Source: an uncultured Lachnospiraceae bacterium (GTDB lineage Bacteria > Bacillota > Clostridia > Lachnospirales > Lachnospiraceae). From it: 46,875 nucleotides of DNA. Within the stretch, counting starts at the first letter, position 1. Each line of letters opens with the position of its first letter. The stretch is from positions 1-46,875 of the forward strand of contig CANQAR010000017.1 of NCBI GenBank assembly GCA_947588845.1. The letters run 5' to 3'. A model generated the notes under the pieces. That model was not told the DNA's origin. It ran no database searches and saw only the letters and a program-made list of their open reading frames with translations. Both the position numbers and the translations under genes were made by a program. Shown piece after piece: positions 1 to 8,023 of the stretch.

Positions 1-1
1 C

Positions 2-1888
2 CTGCATTCGCCGGTAAAGCTGGACTTTTACCACAGCCTGCCCTTAAAACGCCGGACGCTGTTCGCCGCGAAGCTTGCGGGAAGCGCGTTTACCTTTATC
101 ATTCCGTATGTGATCTGCCAGGCGCTCGTGCTGCTGCTGAGCGTCGTCTACAAAGTGACCTGGGCGGCAGGTACGGCGGAGCTGATCGCGTCCACAGGCT
201 TTGGGATCCTGCAGTTTCTGGCAAGCTATGCGGGCACGCTGCTCGCGGTCATGCTGACCGGCAAGATGCTGACGACGGTTCTGGCGGTGGGAGTGCTCGG
301 CTGCTACATTCCCCTGTGGTATCTTCTGTCGGTCATTCTGGGAGAGATGTTTCTGCCGACCTGGCCGGGAAGGTATTATTCGAACTGGGAAACGGCTTTA
401 TCTTTCTCTTCTCCCTGGATGATGGCTCTGATGAGCGATATGAACTGTCGGAAAAGTCTGGTCAACGACAGCTGGCAGATGGCCTGGCCGAAGGTTACGG
501 CCGTGCTGCAGCTTGTCCTTCTGATCGCGGCGCTTCTGGCAGTCTCCCTGCTTCTCTATCAGAAGAGAAAGACGGAGCGCGCAGGGTGCGCGATCGCCTT
601 TTCGTGGATGGAGGGGCTGATCAAGATCGCGCTTGTGGTTCCGTCCTCGCTGTTCGCGGGACTGGCGGCATACGAGATTTTTGAGGACAGTATGGCATGG
701 GCGGTCTTTTTTATCCTGCTGTTTGGTCTGCTTGGCGGTCTGATCATGGAATTTATCTACCGCTGGGATATCCGGCAGGTGTTCGCGAACAAGGCGCAGC
801 TGGTCTTTGCGCTTGCGGTATCCTTTGCAATCCTGTTGGTATTCCGCTTTGACGTATTCGGCTACAATACCTGGCTTCCTGAAAAAGAAGAGGTCGCCGC
901 GATGGCGTTCAGAAACGAGTATGACTATTTTGGAGATTACCGGGTATGGGTTCCGGCGGATCAGGAATTCCATGAATGGGAGTCTGACTATCTGGAGACG
1001 GAAACGATCGATCCTATCTATAAGGTTGCTCAGTACGGTGTAGATTTTTTGTCTGACAAAGAGCGGTTCCAGGAACAGTGGGAAGAAGAGGATATCACTC
1101 TTACGGAGGTGGAAATAAAATACCGGCTGAAAAACGGAAAGGAAGTGTACCGCCGGTATACGGTACCGCTGGAGCTTGTCACGGAAAGCATCGGCGAGCT
1201 GCTGGAGGATCCTGGATACCGCGAGCGGTTCTATCCGATTATGCGGTGCGATCCCGACCGTATAGAATATGTGAATATCTATCTTAATAAGGGTATGCTG
1301 AAGGAGCTGGCAAAAGCAGAGCAGCAGGCGGAAGGTTCTGATGCGGGGAACACGGATTCTGAGGAACCTGATTTCAGAGATCCGGTTCCAGAAAATCTGG
1401 CAGATTCGGCGGAAGAAGAATCTGAGGCGGAAGAGACAGAGTCAGCCGGGGAAACGGATGAGGAATCCGAACAGAAAGAGACAGAATCAGACGGAGAGTA
1501 TTCTGAGGCGAAATATGCGGCTGACATCGAACTTCCGCCGCCATCTGATATGGAACTCCTGCCGCAGACAGGCGAGACGGCGGAGGAAGCAGACACCGCG
1601 TACCAGTGGTACGACAATTCAATCACGATTGAAGGTAAGGAGGATATCTGGCAGCTGGTTGAGGCATACCGGAAGGATCTCCTGTCCATGCCGTATGAGG
1701 TTGTGACACGTTATTCCGGTCGTGAAGGATCCCTTGACTTCCACATCAGAGACCAGGATAACCAGGTGGACTATATTATAGATTACGCCAGCTATGGTGT
1801 GAATAAAGATTTCACGGAGACGATGAAGTTCCTGAAAGACTGGATTGCCAGAGAGTCGATTGGAATGAACAGCAGTTCGGACGGCTGA
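2..1888 (+). CDS. ABC-2 type permease with soluble C-terminal domain (DUF6449-like), 5' end outside window
   Basis: The open frame runs in from the left edge, so the N-terminus is missing. The first visible residues include DFYHSLPLKRRTLF, a cytoplasmic motif typical of clostridial ABC-2 permeases. About six hydrophobic segments follow, ending near the motif FIYRWDIRQ and one further helix. The rest is a soluble region that starts with an NTWLPEKEEV-type stretch, contains a highly acidic Glu/Ser-rich linker (about bases 1320-1510), and ends in a folded C-terminal part. This arrangement matches permeases annotated with DUF6449 in Lachnospiraceae. The partner ATPase is presumably upstream, outside the window. 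The substrate is unknown. The permease assignment is firm; the DUF name is from memory. Confidence 0.8.
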   Translation: MHSPVKLDFYHSLPLKRRTLFAAKLAGSAFTFIIPYVICQALVLLLSVVYKVTWAAGTAELIASTGFGILQFLASYAGTLLAVMLTGKMLTTVLAVGVLGCYIPLWYLLSVILGEMFLPTWPGRYYSNWETALSFSSPWMMALMSDMNCRKSLVNDSWQMAWPKVTAVLQLVLLIAALLAVSLLLYQKRKTERAGCAIAFSWMEGLIKIALVVPSSLFAGLAAYEIFEDSMAWAVFFILLFGLLGGLIMEFIYRWDIRQVFANKAQLVFALAVSFAILLVFRFDVFGYNTWLPEKEEVAAMAFRNEYDYFGDYRVWVPADQEFHEWESDYLETETIDPIYKVAQYGVDFLSDKERFQEQWEEEDITLTEVEIKYRLKNGKEVYRRYTVPLELVTESIGELLEDPGYRERFYPIMRCDPDRIEYVNIYLNKGMLKELAKAEQQAEGSDAGNTDSEEPDFRDPVPENLADSAEEESEAEETESAGETDEESEQKETESDGEYSEAKYAADIELPPPSDMELLPQTGETAEEADTAYQWYDNSITIEGKEDIWQLVEAYRKDLLSMPYEVVTRYSGREGSLDFHIRDQDNQVDYIIDYASYGVNKDFTETMKFLKDWIARESIGMNSSSDG

Positions 1889-1901
1889 ACAGAGAGGCAG
1901 A

Positions 1902-1943
1902 CAGAGCGGGCTGAAATCCACTGTGCGGGTTTCGTCCGCTCTG
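1902..1943 (+). terminator. Hairpin after the ABC permease
   Basis: Arms CAGAGCGG (1902-1909) and CCGCTCTG (1936-1943) pair perfectly 14 nt after the stop codon. The following CCGTGTTTG is only weakly T-rich, so this is a probable but not textbook intrinsic terminator. Confidence 0.45.
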
Positions 1944-2006
1944 CCGTGTTTGAGCGTGCAAAGCGAAAAAACAGTTACTGATATATGTTTTGCAGGTATG
2001 CTCAAT

Positions 2007-2040
2007 TTTGACGTGAATCCTGAATCCTTCTCACGTCAAA
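2007..2040. other. Perfect 10-bp inverted repeat overlapping the kinase stop codon
   Basis: TTTGACGTGA (2007-2016) and TCACGTCAAA (2031-2040) pair perfectly around a 14-nt loop. The right arm contains the stop codon of the minus-strand kinase gene. No T-tract follows on either strand, so it may be a 3' stabilising hairpin rather than a terminator. Confidence 0.45.
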
Positions 2041-2884
2041 GAAGGGCAGGGCCGCCGCCCGGCGCCAGCATCGGCAGCACTTCCTCAAAATTCACGCCGT
2101 AATCATGGTGATCCGGGTCGGCCAGCGTGCACTTTAAGCAGGCAACGATAAAATCAGCCGCCAGTTTAAAAGATTCATAGACGGACTTGCCTTGCAGCAC
2201 AGCGCCTGCAAAGCAGCTCGCGAAGCAGTCTCCCGTGCCGTGGAAGCTCACCGGGAGCCATTCATTGAAGTAAGACTCAAACGTATCGGAAGCCGCGTCG
2301 TACGCCATGACGCCGAGTTCCTTTTCGTGGAAGGAGACGCCGGTGAGGACGGCTTTCTTTGCGCCGAGATCGCAGAGACGGCGCAGCACATCCTTGATAT
2401 ACTCTTCGCTGTAACCCTGCGCCTGATAGTCAAGGCCGAGCATGAAGGACGCTTCCGTCAGGTTCGGGAGAATAATGTCGGCTTTTCCACACAGACCGGC
2501 CATTTTTTTTGCGAAAGCTTCATCAAAACCGACGTACAGCTTTCCGTTGTCGCCCATGGCGGGGTCTACGATGCGCAGCGTACTGTCGTCGTTTGCAAAC
2601 ATTTCAAAATATTTCTTTACAATTTCAATCTGCTCGTCTGAGCCGAGATATCCGGTATAAATCGCGTCAAACTTAAAATTCTCTTTTTTCCAGTGGCTGG
2701 CGATCGGCATGAGATCTTCTGTCAGGTCGCGGAAAGTAAAATCAGAAAACTGTGTGTGGGTGGAGAGCACTGCCGTCGGAAGAATGACGGTTTCATGGCC
2801 CATCACGGAAAGGATCGGAAGGGCGACCGTAAGCGAGCAGCGTCCGAGACAGGAAATATCCTGGATTGTCATAATTCGTTTCAT
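2036..2884 (-). CDS. pdxY: Pyridoxamine/pyridoxal kinase
   Basis: The 282-aa product belongs to the ribokinase-like pyridoxal kinase family, which phosphorylates the 5' hydroxyl of pyridoxal or pyridoxamine in B6 salvage. It starts with MKRIMTIQDISCLGRCSL, the N-terminal substrate-binding strand of the family. It continues with a TGYLGS segment, DPAMGDNG, PNLTEA, and the C-terminal anion-hole and catalytic-base motif GTGDCF. Length is normal for the family. The start is supported by a strong AGGAGGAGG site just upstream. It is monocistronic and divergent from the amidohydrolase. Some databases call this clostridial group pyridoxamine kinase; PdxY versus PdxK cannot be settled from sequence alone. 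Confidence 0.9.
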   Translation of the reverse strand: MKRIMTIQDISCLGRCSLTVALPILSVMGHETVILPTAVLSTHTQFSDFTFRDLTEDLMPIASHWKKENFKFDAIYTGYLGSDEQIEIVKKYFEMFANDDSTLRIVDPAMGDNGKLYVGFDEAFAKKMAGLCGKADIILPNLTEASFMLGLDYQAQGYSEEYIKDVLRRLCDLGAKKAVLTGVSFHEKELGVMAYDAASDTFESYFNEWLPVSFHGTGDCFASCFAGAVLQGKSVYESFKLAADFIVACLKCTLADPDHHDYGVNFEEVLPMLAPGGGPALL

Positions 2885-2904
2885 AAAAATCCTCCTCCTA
2901 CTAA

Positions 2905-2932
2905 GAAAGCCCGAAGCGATCCGTGGGCTTTC
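2905..2932 (-). promoter_or_regulatory. Leader hairpin before the pyridoxamine kinase RBS
   Basis: GAAAGCCC (2905-2912) pairs with GGGCTTTC (2925-2932), a few nt before the ribosome binding site of the kinase. The same 8-bp stem recurs in the leader of the chromate transporter genes at 12484-12514. Confidence 0.4.
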
Positions 2933-3017
2933 CTGTATATTTAACAGAATAGCAAGAGTATATCAGCAATCTGGCTTTTTTCCATAGCCAGAAACAGAAA
3001 ATTGAAGCAGGCCAGTT

Positions 3018-3054
3018 TTTTGTGTCACAGGAAATTTCGTCCTGTGACACAAAA
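3018..3054. terminator. Perfect 15-bp hairpin with T/A flanks
   Basis: The arm at 3018-3032 (TTTTGTGTCACAGGA) pairs perfectly with 3040-3054 around a 7-nt loop. T and A runs at the outer ends would allow termination in either direction. It lies between the divergent kinase and amidohydrolase genes. Confidence 0.55.
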
Positions 3055-3120
3055 GCCTCCGGCGGATGCGCACGAGCGCGTGCATGGAAAATGCTGCTTT
3101 CGCAGCCGCGCTCGGCGCGA

Positions 3121-3152
3121 GAATGTGCCTTTGGCACATTCTTTGTTTTCTT
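3121..3152 (+). terminator. Hairpin followed by T-rich tract
   Basis: GAATGTGCC (3121-3129) pairs with GGCACATTC (3133-3141) and is followed by TTTGTTTTCTT. On the plus strand this is a good intrinsic terminator, although no plus-strand gene was seen directly before it. Confidence 0.5.
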
Positions 3153-3178
3153 ATATTTTAACAGTTAAAAGCGGCGTC

Positions 3179-3207
3179 TTGCGTTGTCGGACAGAATCAG
3201 GTATACT
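3179..3207 (+). promoter_or_regulatory. Predicted sigma-A promoter for the amidohydrolase
   Basis: TTGCGT (3179-3184), a 17-nt spacer and TATACT (3202-3207). It leaves a leader of about 105 nt that contains an element D hairpin. Confidence 0.5.
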
Positions 3208-3250
3208 AAAATGATGACAGAAAGTCTGCAAATACAGACATTGCATCCGA

Positions 3251-3297
3251 GGGGCAAAAAAGAAAAGGATTTTGACCTGTGATGCCACGGATTTTTT
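3251..3297 (+). repeat. Dispersed element D (leader copy)
   Basis: An imperfect GGGCAAAA / TTTTGACC hairpin is followed by TGATGCCACGGATTTTTT. The same hairpin-plus-TGATGCC layout is seen at 23282-23332 and inside the gene at 38819-40534. Confidence 0.4.
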
Positions 3298-3319
3298 GAA
3301 ACGGGGGAACAAAAGAAAG

Positions 3320-4198
3320 ATGTTTGGAGAGTGTCATGCGCATCTGATCATGGATGCGGTAAATTACAAAAAGGCTGTTCAGATTCACAGAAACGGAGTG
3401 AATGAACAGGCCATAAGGGACAAGCTGGAAGCGTACCGGAAATTTGGGATTTCGTTTGTCCGGGACGGAGGAGACGCGCTCGGCGTCTCGGAGCGTGCGG
3501 TGCAGCTTGCCCCGGAATACGGGATCGATTACCGGTCGCCCATCTTTGCGATTCATAAAAACGGACATTACGGCGGGATTGTGGGTCTTGGATTTGACAC
3601 GATGAAGGAATATCATCAGCTGGTGCTGAAGGTGCGGGAACGCGGCGGCGATTTTATCAAGATCATGATTTCCGGGATCATGGACTTTGCCGGGGACGGC
3701 GGTGTGACGGAGGAACCTCTTGCCCGCGGGGAAATCGGGGAGATGATCCACATCGCGCACGAGGAAGGATTCGCTGTGATGGCGCACGTGAACGGGGCGC
3801 GGGCCGTACAGGATGCGGTGGAGCAGGGGGTGGATTCCGTCGAGCACGGAAATTTTATGGATGAGGAGAGCCTGCAGGCGCTTGCCGCCTCCCATGCCGT
3901 CTGGGTGCCGACAATTGTGACGGTCTCGAATCTGAAAGGAACCGGACGTTTTGACGATGCGGTGATCTGCCGCCTTGAACGGCTCCAGTCGGCGAATATC
4001 CGCAGGGCGTATGAACTGGGAGCGAAGATTGCTCTTGGGAGCGACGCAGGCGCATGGCATGTGGAGCATGGGCAGGGTCTGATTGATGAATACAATCTGT
4101 TTGTGGCAATTCTTGCAGATAAAGACAGAACAGATATGGAAGAACGGCTTGCAGAAACGGAAAGACTGATATGTAAACTTTTTAAAAAAACTGATTAA
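3320..4198 (+). CDS. Amidohydrolase family protein (imidazolonepropionase/prolidase-like)
   Basis: A 292-aa metal-dependent amidohydrolase of TIM-barrel type. The metal-binding HxH is almost at the N-terminus (GECHAHL). FIKIM probably carries the bridging lysine. HV (in AHVNGARAVQ), the SVEHGNFMD histidine and the late aspartate in LGSDAGAWH complete the expected metal set. The ATG at 3320 was chosen because upstream TTG codons would place unrelated residues before the HxH strand. The RBS is modest (GGGGGAAC). The substrate cannot be read from sequence; relatives act on cyclic amides or dipeptides. It stands alone behind its own promoter. Confidence 0.75.
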   Translation: MFGECHAHLIMDAVNYKKAVQIHRNGVNEQAIRDKLEAYRKFGISFVRDGGDALGVSERAVQLAPEYGIDYRSPIFAIHKNGHYGGIVGLGFDTMKEYHQLVLKVRERGGDFIKIMISGIMDFAGDGGVTEEPLARGEIGEMIHIAHEEGFAVMAHVNGARAVQDAVEQGVDSVEHGNFMDEESLQALAASHAVWVPTIVTVSNLKGTGRFDDAVICRLERLQSANIRRAYELGAKIALGSDAGAWHVEHGQGLIDEYNLFVAILADKDRTDMEERLAETERLICKLFKKTD

Positions 4199-4245
4199 GA
4201 TTAAGTTACGGAAATGTTAATCTTCGTTTTTCGCGGCTGTAATCG

Positions 4246-4274
4246 TTGCGCAAGCCGCAATGTCGTGGTATTAT
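4246..4274 (+). promoter_or_regulatory. Predicted promoter for the SH3 lipoprotein
   Basis: TTGCGC (4246-4251), 17-nt spacer, TATTAT (4269-4274). It would give a leader of about 220 nt that includes the small Cys-rich ORF. Confidence 0.45.
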
Positions 4275-4332
4275 TTTTACAGTGGTATTGGAAAATACCT
4301 GTTTTTTACGTTTTGTCCGGAAGGGAGTGTAA

Positions 4333-4422
4333 ATGACAGCGGGCGATAAAGGATGTGCTGTTGCCTGCTGGATATGCAGCTGCGAGAGGGAATCAGCTGC
4401 AGGCTGCAGCTGTGCAGAGTGA
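4333..4422 (+). CDS. Possible 29-aa Cys-rich peptide or leader ORF
   Basis: An ATG at 4333 follows a good GGAAGGGAG ribosome binding site. The frame encodes 29 residues, six of them cysteine (positions 8, 12, 15, 17, 25, 27), and stops 78 nt before the SH3 lipoprotein. The end of the ORF overlaps a remnant of element A (GAGTGAACAGTAAC at 4417-4430) and a CAGCTGC-rich stretch, so the composition could be a by-product of repeats. Function unknown; expression is not shown. Confidence 0.3.
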   Translation: MTAGDKGCAVACWICSCERESAAGCSCAE

Positions 4423-4500
4423 ACAGTAACAACAGGGCCGTTCACCTGGACAGAGTGCAGGAAGACGGACAGGGGTGTTAAGTAGAATGGAGGACGTAAC

Positions 4501-6306
4501 ATGAGAAACCGAAAGAAATTTGCAGGTGCTCTTGTTTTGCTGCTCGGTCTGCTGTTATTTATCGGAGGATGTGATAAGGAGATCGTTCACCAGGAGACGG
4601 AAAAGCCTGTTGAGCGTCTGACAGAATCAGAGATACAGACGGAACCGGAGACACAGACAGAGACAGAGCTTGAGACAAACGTCGTGTATACGGCGCAGGA
4701 TAAAAGCGTCAGGATCACGCTTCCGGACAGCACCTGGAAGGTGACGCAGGATGTGGATGAAATGCGTGTATTCTCCGGCGGCACAGCGATGATCAACATC
4801 GTACATGCGGCCGATGAGAATCAGATGAAGAGAAACATTTCTTCTGTGGCAAGATCACAGGAAGAGCTGGATAGAAACCTCTCGAATCAGTACCCGGGGG
4901 AAAATGCTTTCAAGATTGAGAGCTTTGAAAATCTGAGCGCGGGTACTCTGAATACCTATGAGTATGTGGTCAGCTACAATTCTACCAGTATGTGGGCGTA
5001 TGCCGTTACATACGGAATCATCGCAAAGGATCAGGCGTACGTTGTCACAGGGACAGTCACGGACAACAACAGGCCGCTTCTTGAGACGGTTATTAAATCC
5101 GTTGAGAGCTTTACGGTGCTGAATAATCCGGCATTCAGCGAACTGATTCAGCCGCTGCAGACCCAGACCGGCGTGGAGCAGGATATGCGGCCGGAGAGTG
5201 AAGATCAGAGCGGCAGCCAGGAGCAGACTGACAGCCCTGTCACAGCGGAGGATGAGCTCAAATCCCTCACGGATTATGGAACATCCATGCAGCTTTACGC
5301 GGCTGACGTTGTGAATGTGCGTGCGGAGCCGAGCACAGAGTCGAATGAGAATATCATATACTCCCTGTATAAGGGAGATGCGGTCACGGTAATCGGTGAA
5401 ACTTCCCAGTGGTTTAAAGTGAGCATTAATGGAGCTGTCGGCTATATATCAAAGGCATTTCTGGTGTCCTCTCCGGTGGGTTCCGGGACGGGAAGCTCAG
5501 ATGCTTCTGGTAATAGTTCAGGTGCTTCTGATAATTCGAATGCGAACGATTCAGACAATACGGATAATTCAGCCGCTCCGGATGATCAGGGACAGCCGCC
5601 GGAGGCCGGAGGAACCGATGATGACACTGTTCAGCAGGCGGAGTACAACAGTACAGTGGATTATGAGACAAGCTACACGTATTATACGACGACGGATGTA
5701 AATATGCGTTCTGGTCCAAGCACCAGCACGGATAAGGTGGGAGGCCTGAGCGGCGGTACGGCCGTCACGGTAATCGGAGAGACTGCAAACTGGTTTATTG
5801 TATCGGTCAACGGTTCGCAGGCATATATCAGCAAATCCTATGTCAGCGCAACGGATCCCGGATATTCAAGCGATTCGACTGGCGGGGACACGTCAGGAAA
5901 CGGTTCGACCGGCGGAGATACGTCAGGAGGCGGTTCAACCGGCGGAGACATGTCGGGAGGCGGTTCAACCGGAGGGGATACGTCAGGAGGCGGTTCGACC
6001 GGAGGGGATACGTCAGGAGGCGGTTCAGCCGGCGGAGATACGTCGGGAGGCGGTTCGACCGGCGGGGATACGTCGGGAGGCGGTTCGCCGGATACGACGC
6101 CGGGTTCTGTCAGCGGAACGATTACGAGTGCCGGAGTGGGCGTGATTGTGGTGGCAGGAGATGACGGAAATACCTACACGATCAATACGGGAGATGCGTC
6201 GATCTCCGCGGCAGATGGAATTTATACCGGACAGTATGTGTCAGTCGGAATTGATACAACATTGTCGGATGGTTCCCTGCATGCCACAAGTGTGACCGGA
6301 TATTAA
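4501..6306 (+). CDS. Secreted SH3b-domain lipoprotein with Gly/Ser repeat stalk
   Basis: A 601-aa lipoprotein. Residues 1-24 form a signal peptide with lipobox IGGC (Cys24). An acidic Thr/Glu linker and an alpha/beta domain (about 60-215) follow. There are two bacterial SH3 domains at about 264-322 and 396-455, each with the pattern VNVRAEPST or VNMRSGPST and TVIGETxxWF. Residues 461-530 are seven exact-length 10-aa repeats of the type GGDTSGGGST. The C-terminal 65 residues form a small beta-rich domain (GTITSAGVGVIVVAGDDGN). SH3b domains usually bind cell wall, so this is probably an envelope-anchored wall-binding protein. The start is set by GGAGG before ATG. Confidence 0.85.
   Translation: MRNRKKFAGALVLLLGLLLFIGGCDKEIVHQETEKPVERLTESEIQTEPETQTETELETNVVYTAQDKSVRITLPDSTWKVTQDVDEMRVFSGGTAMINIVHAADENQMKRNISSVARSQEELDRNLSNQYPGENAFKIESFENLSAGTLNTYEYVVSYNSTSMWAYAVTYGIIAKDQAYVVTGTVTDNNRPLLETVIKSVESFTVLNNPAFSELIQPLQTQTGVEQDMRPESEDQSGSQEQTDSPVTAEDELKSLTDYGTSMQLYAADVVNVRAEPSTESNENIIYSLYKGDAVTVIGETSQWFKVSINGAVGYISKAFLVSSPVGSGTGSSDASGNSSGASDNSNANDSDNTDNSAAPDDQGQPPEAGGTDDDTVQQAEYNSTVDYETSYTYYTTTDVNMRSGPSTSTDKVGGLSGGTAVTVIGETANWFIVSVNGSQAYISKSYVSATDPGYSSDSTGGDTSGNGSTGGDTSGGGSTGGDMSGGGSTGGDTSGGGSTGGDTSGGGSAGGDTSGGGSTGGDTSGGGSPDTTPGSVSGTITSAGVGVIVVAGDDGNTYTINTGDASISAADGIYTGQYVSVGIDTTLSDGSLHATSVTGY
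5881..6090 (+). repeat. Seven tandem 30-bp in-frame repeats
   Basis: Seven contiguous 30-bp units encode GGD(T/M)SG(G/N)GS(T/A/P). They form a flexible stalk in the lipoprotein and are a likely site of copy-number variation. Confidence 0.9.
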
Positions 6307-6336
6307 GATCTCACAGTTGTATCAGACAAGGATGAT

Positions 6337-6358
6337 TCCCGCGGCCCTGGCCGCGGGA
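6337..6358. terminator. GC-rich hairpin after the SH3 lipoprotein
   Basis: CCCGCGGCC (6338-6346) and GGCCGCGGG (6349-6357) form a near-perfect palindrome 30 nt after the stop. There is no clear T-tract on the plus strand. Confidence 0.5.
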
Positions 6359-6362
6359 TACT

Positions 6363-6451
6363 TATGCGCAGGCCCGTATAAGGAAATCAGCTGCTGACGC
6401 AGCCCCCGGGCCGCGCAGACGATCAGGAGGAAAAACCGCCTCCTGCTCGAT
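6363..6451 (+). repeat. Dispersed element B, copy 1
   Basis: Runs from TATGCGCAGGCCCG to CTCGAT. Stem 1 is GGCCCG/CGGGCC around an AGCTGCTGACGCAGC core. Stem 2 is AGGAGG/CCTCCT. It is directly followed by copy 2 and lies downstream of the minus-strand binding-protein gene. Confidence 0.8.
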
Positions 6452-6536
6452 CGCAGTCCCAGGCATGAAAATCAGTTGCTGACGCAGCACACAGGCCGCG
6501 CGGACGATCAGGAGGGAAAACCGCCTCCTGCTCGAT
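6452..6536 (+). repeat. Dispersed element B, copy 2 (tandem)
   Basis: Second head-to-tail copy, ending 18 nt from the stop codon of the gene at 6555. After it, CGCAGGCCCGG (6537-6547) repeats the 5' start of the element, suggesting a third, truncated unit. Confidence 0.8.
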
Positions 6537-6554
6537 CGCAGGCCCGGTCAGGTT

Positions 6555-7553
6555 TTATCTGGCGGCGGCCTGCGCAAATTCGGTAGTTACCAGATCTTCA
6601 TACGGAACACGTTCTTCAAGTTCGCCCGCGCTCTCCAGGATATCCTGCAGAAGCTCGAAGCTGCTTTCCTCAAAAATCAGATCTTCTTTCCAGGTATCCT
6701 GCTCGTGATAGCGCGTCACGATCGTGGTCAGCGTTTCCAGATCCGTCTCGGCAAACTGTGGGGCGATGACTTCTGCAATTTCCTCCGGCGTATGCGTATT
6801 CACATAGTCCATGCCTTTCTGCAGAGCGTTTGTGAACGCCTGGACAACGTCTGCGTGCTCCGCGAGAAAACTGGATTTCGTGCAGTAGGCCGTGTAGGGG
6901 ACATAGCCGGAATCTGTGCCGAGAGAAGCGACGACATGACCGACGCCTTCTTTTTCGAGAGTCGTGGCTCCAGGTTCAAATTCGACGGTGTAATCGGCCT
7001 GCCCGCCGGAGAAAGCGGCTGCCGTGGAACCGAAATCGATGCTCTGATCGATATTCACTTCGGAGGGATCGATGCCGTTCTGTTTCAAAATATATTCAAA
7101 TACCATTTCCGGCATGCCGCCCTTGCGGCCGCCAAGCACGTCTTTGCCGATCAGATCGCTCCACTGAAAATCTTCAGCTTCCTCGCGTGCTACAAGGAAA
7201 TTTCCGGCGCGCTGGGTGAGCTGCGCAAAATTGACCGGTGCGTCCGCGGAACCGCCGACGTAGGTGTAGATTGAGGCCTCAGATCCCATGAAGCCGATAT
7301 CGGCATCACCGGACAGGAGGGCTGTCATTGTCTTGTCGGCGCCGAACCCGCAGACCAGCTCCAGGTCAATTCCTTCTTCTTCGAAATACCCCAGTTCGAT
7401 TGCGGCGTACTGCGGTGCGTAGAAGATGGAGTGGGCGACCTCGTTCAGTGTTACCTTGACAGGTTCTTTCGCTTCCTCGGCACAGGAGGCGCAGGACAAA
7501 GCGCCGGCCGTGAGCGCTGCCGCGGTCAGCAGGGAAAGAAATTTTCTTCTCAT
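6555..7553 (-). CDS. ABC transporter substrate-binding lipoprotein, NMT1/SsuA-like
   Basis: A 332-aa periplasmic-binding-type protein. The N-terminus MRRKFLSLLTAAALTAGAL is a signal peptide ending at a Cys cluster (SCASCAEE) that fits a lipobox. LNEVAHSIFYAPQYAAIELG and FEEEGIDLELV are the classic NMT1/THI5/SsuA opening. ALLSGDADIGFMGSE follows. The ATG at 7553 was chosen because AAGGAG lies just upstream, and the longer frame reads through an element A remnant. Family members bind sulfonates, taurine, thiamine precursors or nitrate. No permease or ATPase gene is adjacent, so it is an orphan binding protein here and its ligand is not assignable. Confidence 0.85.
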   Translation of the reverse strand: MRRKFLSLLTAAALTAGALSCASCAEEAKEPVKVTLNEVAHSIFYAPQYAAIELGYFEEEGIDLELVCGFGADKTMTALLSGDADIGFMGSEASIYTYVGGSADAPVNFAQLTQRAGNFLVAREEAEDFQWSDLIGKDVLGGRKGGMPEMVFEYILKQNGIDPSEVNIDQSIDFGSTAAAFSGGQADYTVEFEPGATTLEKEGVGHVVASLGTDSGYVPYTAYCTKSSFLAEHADVVQAFTNALQKGMDYVNTHTPEEIAEVIAPQFAETDLETLTTIVTRYHEQDTWKEDLIFEESSFELLQDILESAGELEERVPYEDLVTTEFAQAAAR

Positions 7554-7607
7554 AAATGTTCTCCTTTTCTTTAACTGTTGTAATATATGCAGACTGGACC
7601 GCGAAGT

Positions 7608-7676
7608 GTTACTGTTCACTCCCCTGCGGGTCGTGAATGTAACAACGCTCCGCGACAGTGCATGTGTGAACTGTAC
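7608..7676. repeat. Shortened element A
   Basis: Begins GTTACTGTTCACTCC (7608-7622) and ends GTGTGAACTGTAC (7664-7676). Only the AACAACGCTCCGCGA internal segment is kept; both internal hairpins are lost. Confidence 0.55.
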
Positions 7677-7693
7677 CCCCAAAGTTCCGAAGA

Positions 7694-7709
7694 GTTATAT
7701 AAAACTAAC
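7694..7709. promoter_or_regulatory. Operator-like site 1 of the metal cassette
   Basis: GTTATATAAAACTAAC lies 7 bp before the -35 box and matches site 2 in 12 of 16 positions, with the outer GTTA and CTAAC conserved. The GTTAx-N6-CTAAC pattern resembles DtxR/MntR-type metalloregulator operators; the regulator itself is not in the window. Confidence 0.45.
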
Positions 7710-7716
7710 TTTTTGC

Positions 7717-7745
7717 TTGACATTTGGTGCAAACGTGTATAAAAT
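7717..7745 (+). promoter_or_regulatory. Strong predicted promoter of the metal cassette
   Basis: Consensus TTGACA (7717-7722), 17-nt spacer, TAAAAT (7740-7745). It is the best promoter of the window and is bracketed by the two operator-like sites. Confidence 0.65.
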
Positions 7746-7756
7746 AATCATGTAAT

Positions 7757-7772
7757 GTTAGATGCAACTAAC
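7757..7772. promoter_or_regulatory. Operator-like site 2 of the metal cassette
   Basis: GTTAGATGCAACTAAC begins 12 bp after the -10 box, over the expected transcript start. It has perfect GTTAG/CTAAC symmetry. Binding there would block initiation. Confidence 0.5.
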
Positions 7773-7918
7773 TCAGAAAACGTTTATGCCCTGCACGCAG
7801 GGCGCCGCCATGAATGAAAGCTCTCTGGTTTGCTCCGCTTCGGCCGATGCCGGAGCACAGCATCTTTTGCATAGAAACAGAGCTTTCACGGCAGATTTTT
7901 GATTTGTGAGGTGAAAAA

Positions 7919-7999
7919 ATGAAGAAGCATAAGTTTTGGGCGTGGGCAGCGGTTTTTTGTTTCATAATGGTCATGTACACCGGATATAAACATAAGTAG
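7919..7999 (+). CDS. 26-aa single-helix membrane peptide
   Basis: An ATG behind GAGGTG starts a 26-residue ORF: MKKHK, then a hydrophobic helix with WAWAAVFCFIMVMY, ending in a basic GYKHK tail. The layout (basic ends around one transmembrane helix) and the spacing of 24 nt to the next gene suggest a real small membrane protein of the cassette. Similar short ORFs are known beside DUF6110/P-type ATPase genes in Lachnospiraceae, as I recall, but no function is assigned. Confidence 0.65.
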   Translation: MKKHKFWAWAAVFCFIMVMYTGYKHK

Positions 8000-8023
8000 G
8001 CAGCAGATGGGAGGAAAATAATA

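Noticed and set aside
7554-7716. TPP or other riboswitch before the NMT1-like binding protein
   Set aside because: The leader holds an element A remnant and operator-like DNA; no thi-box or other aptamer core was recognised.
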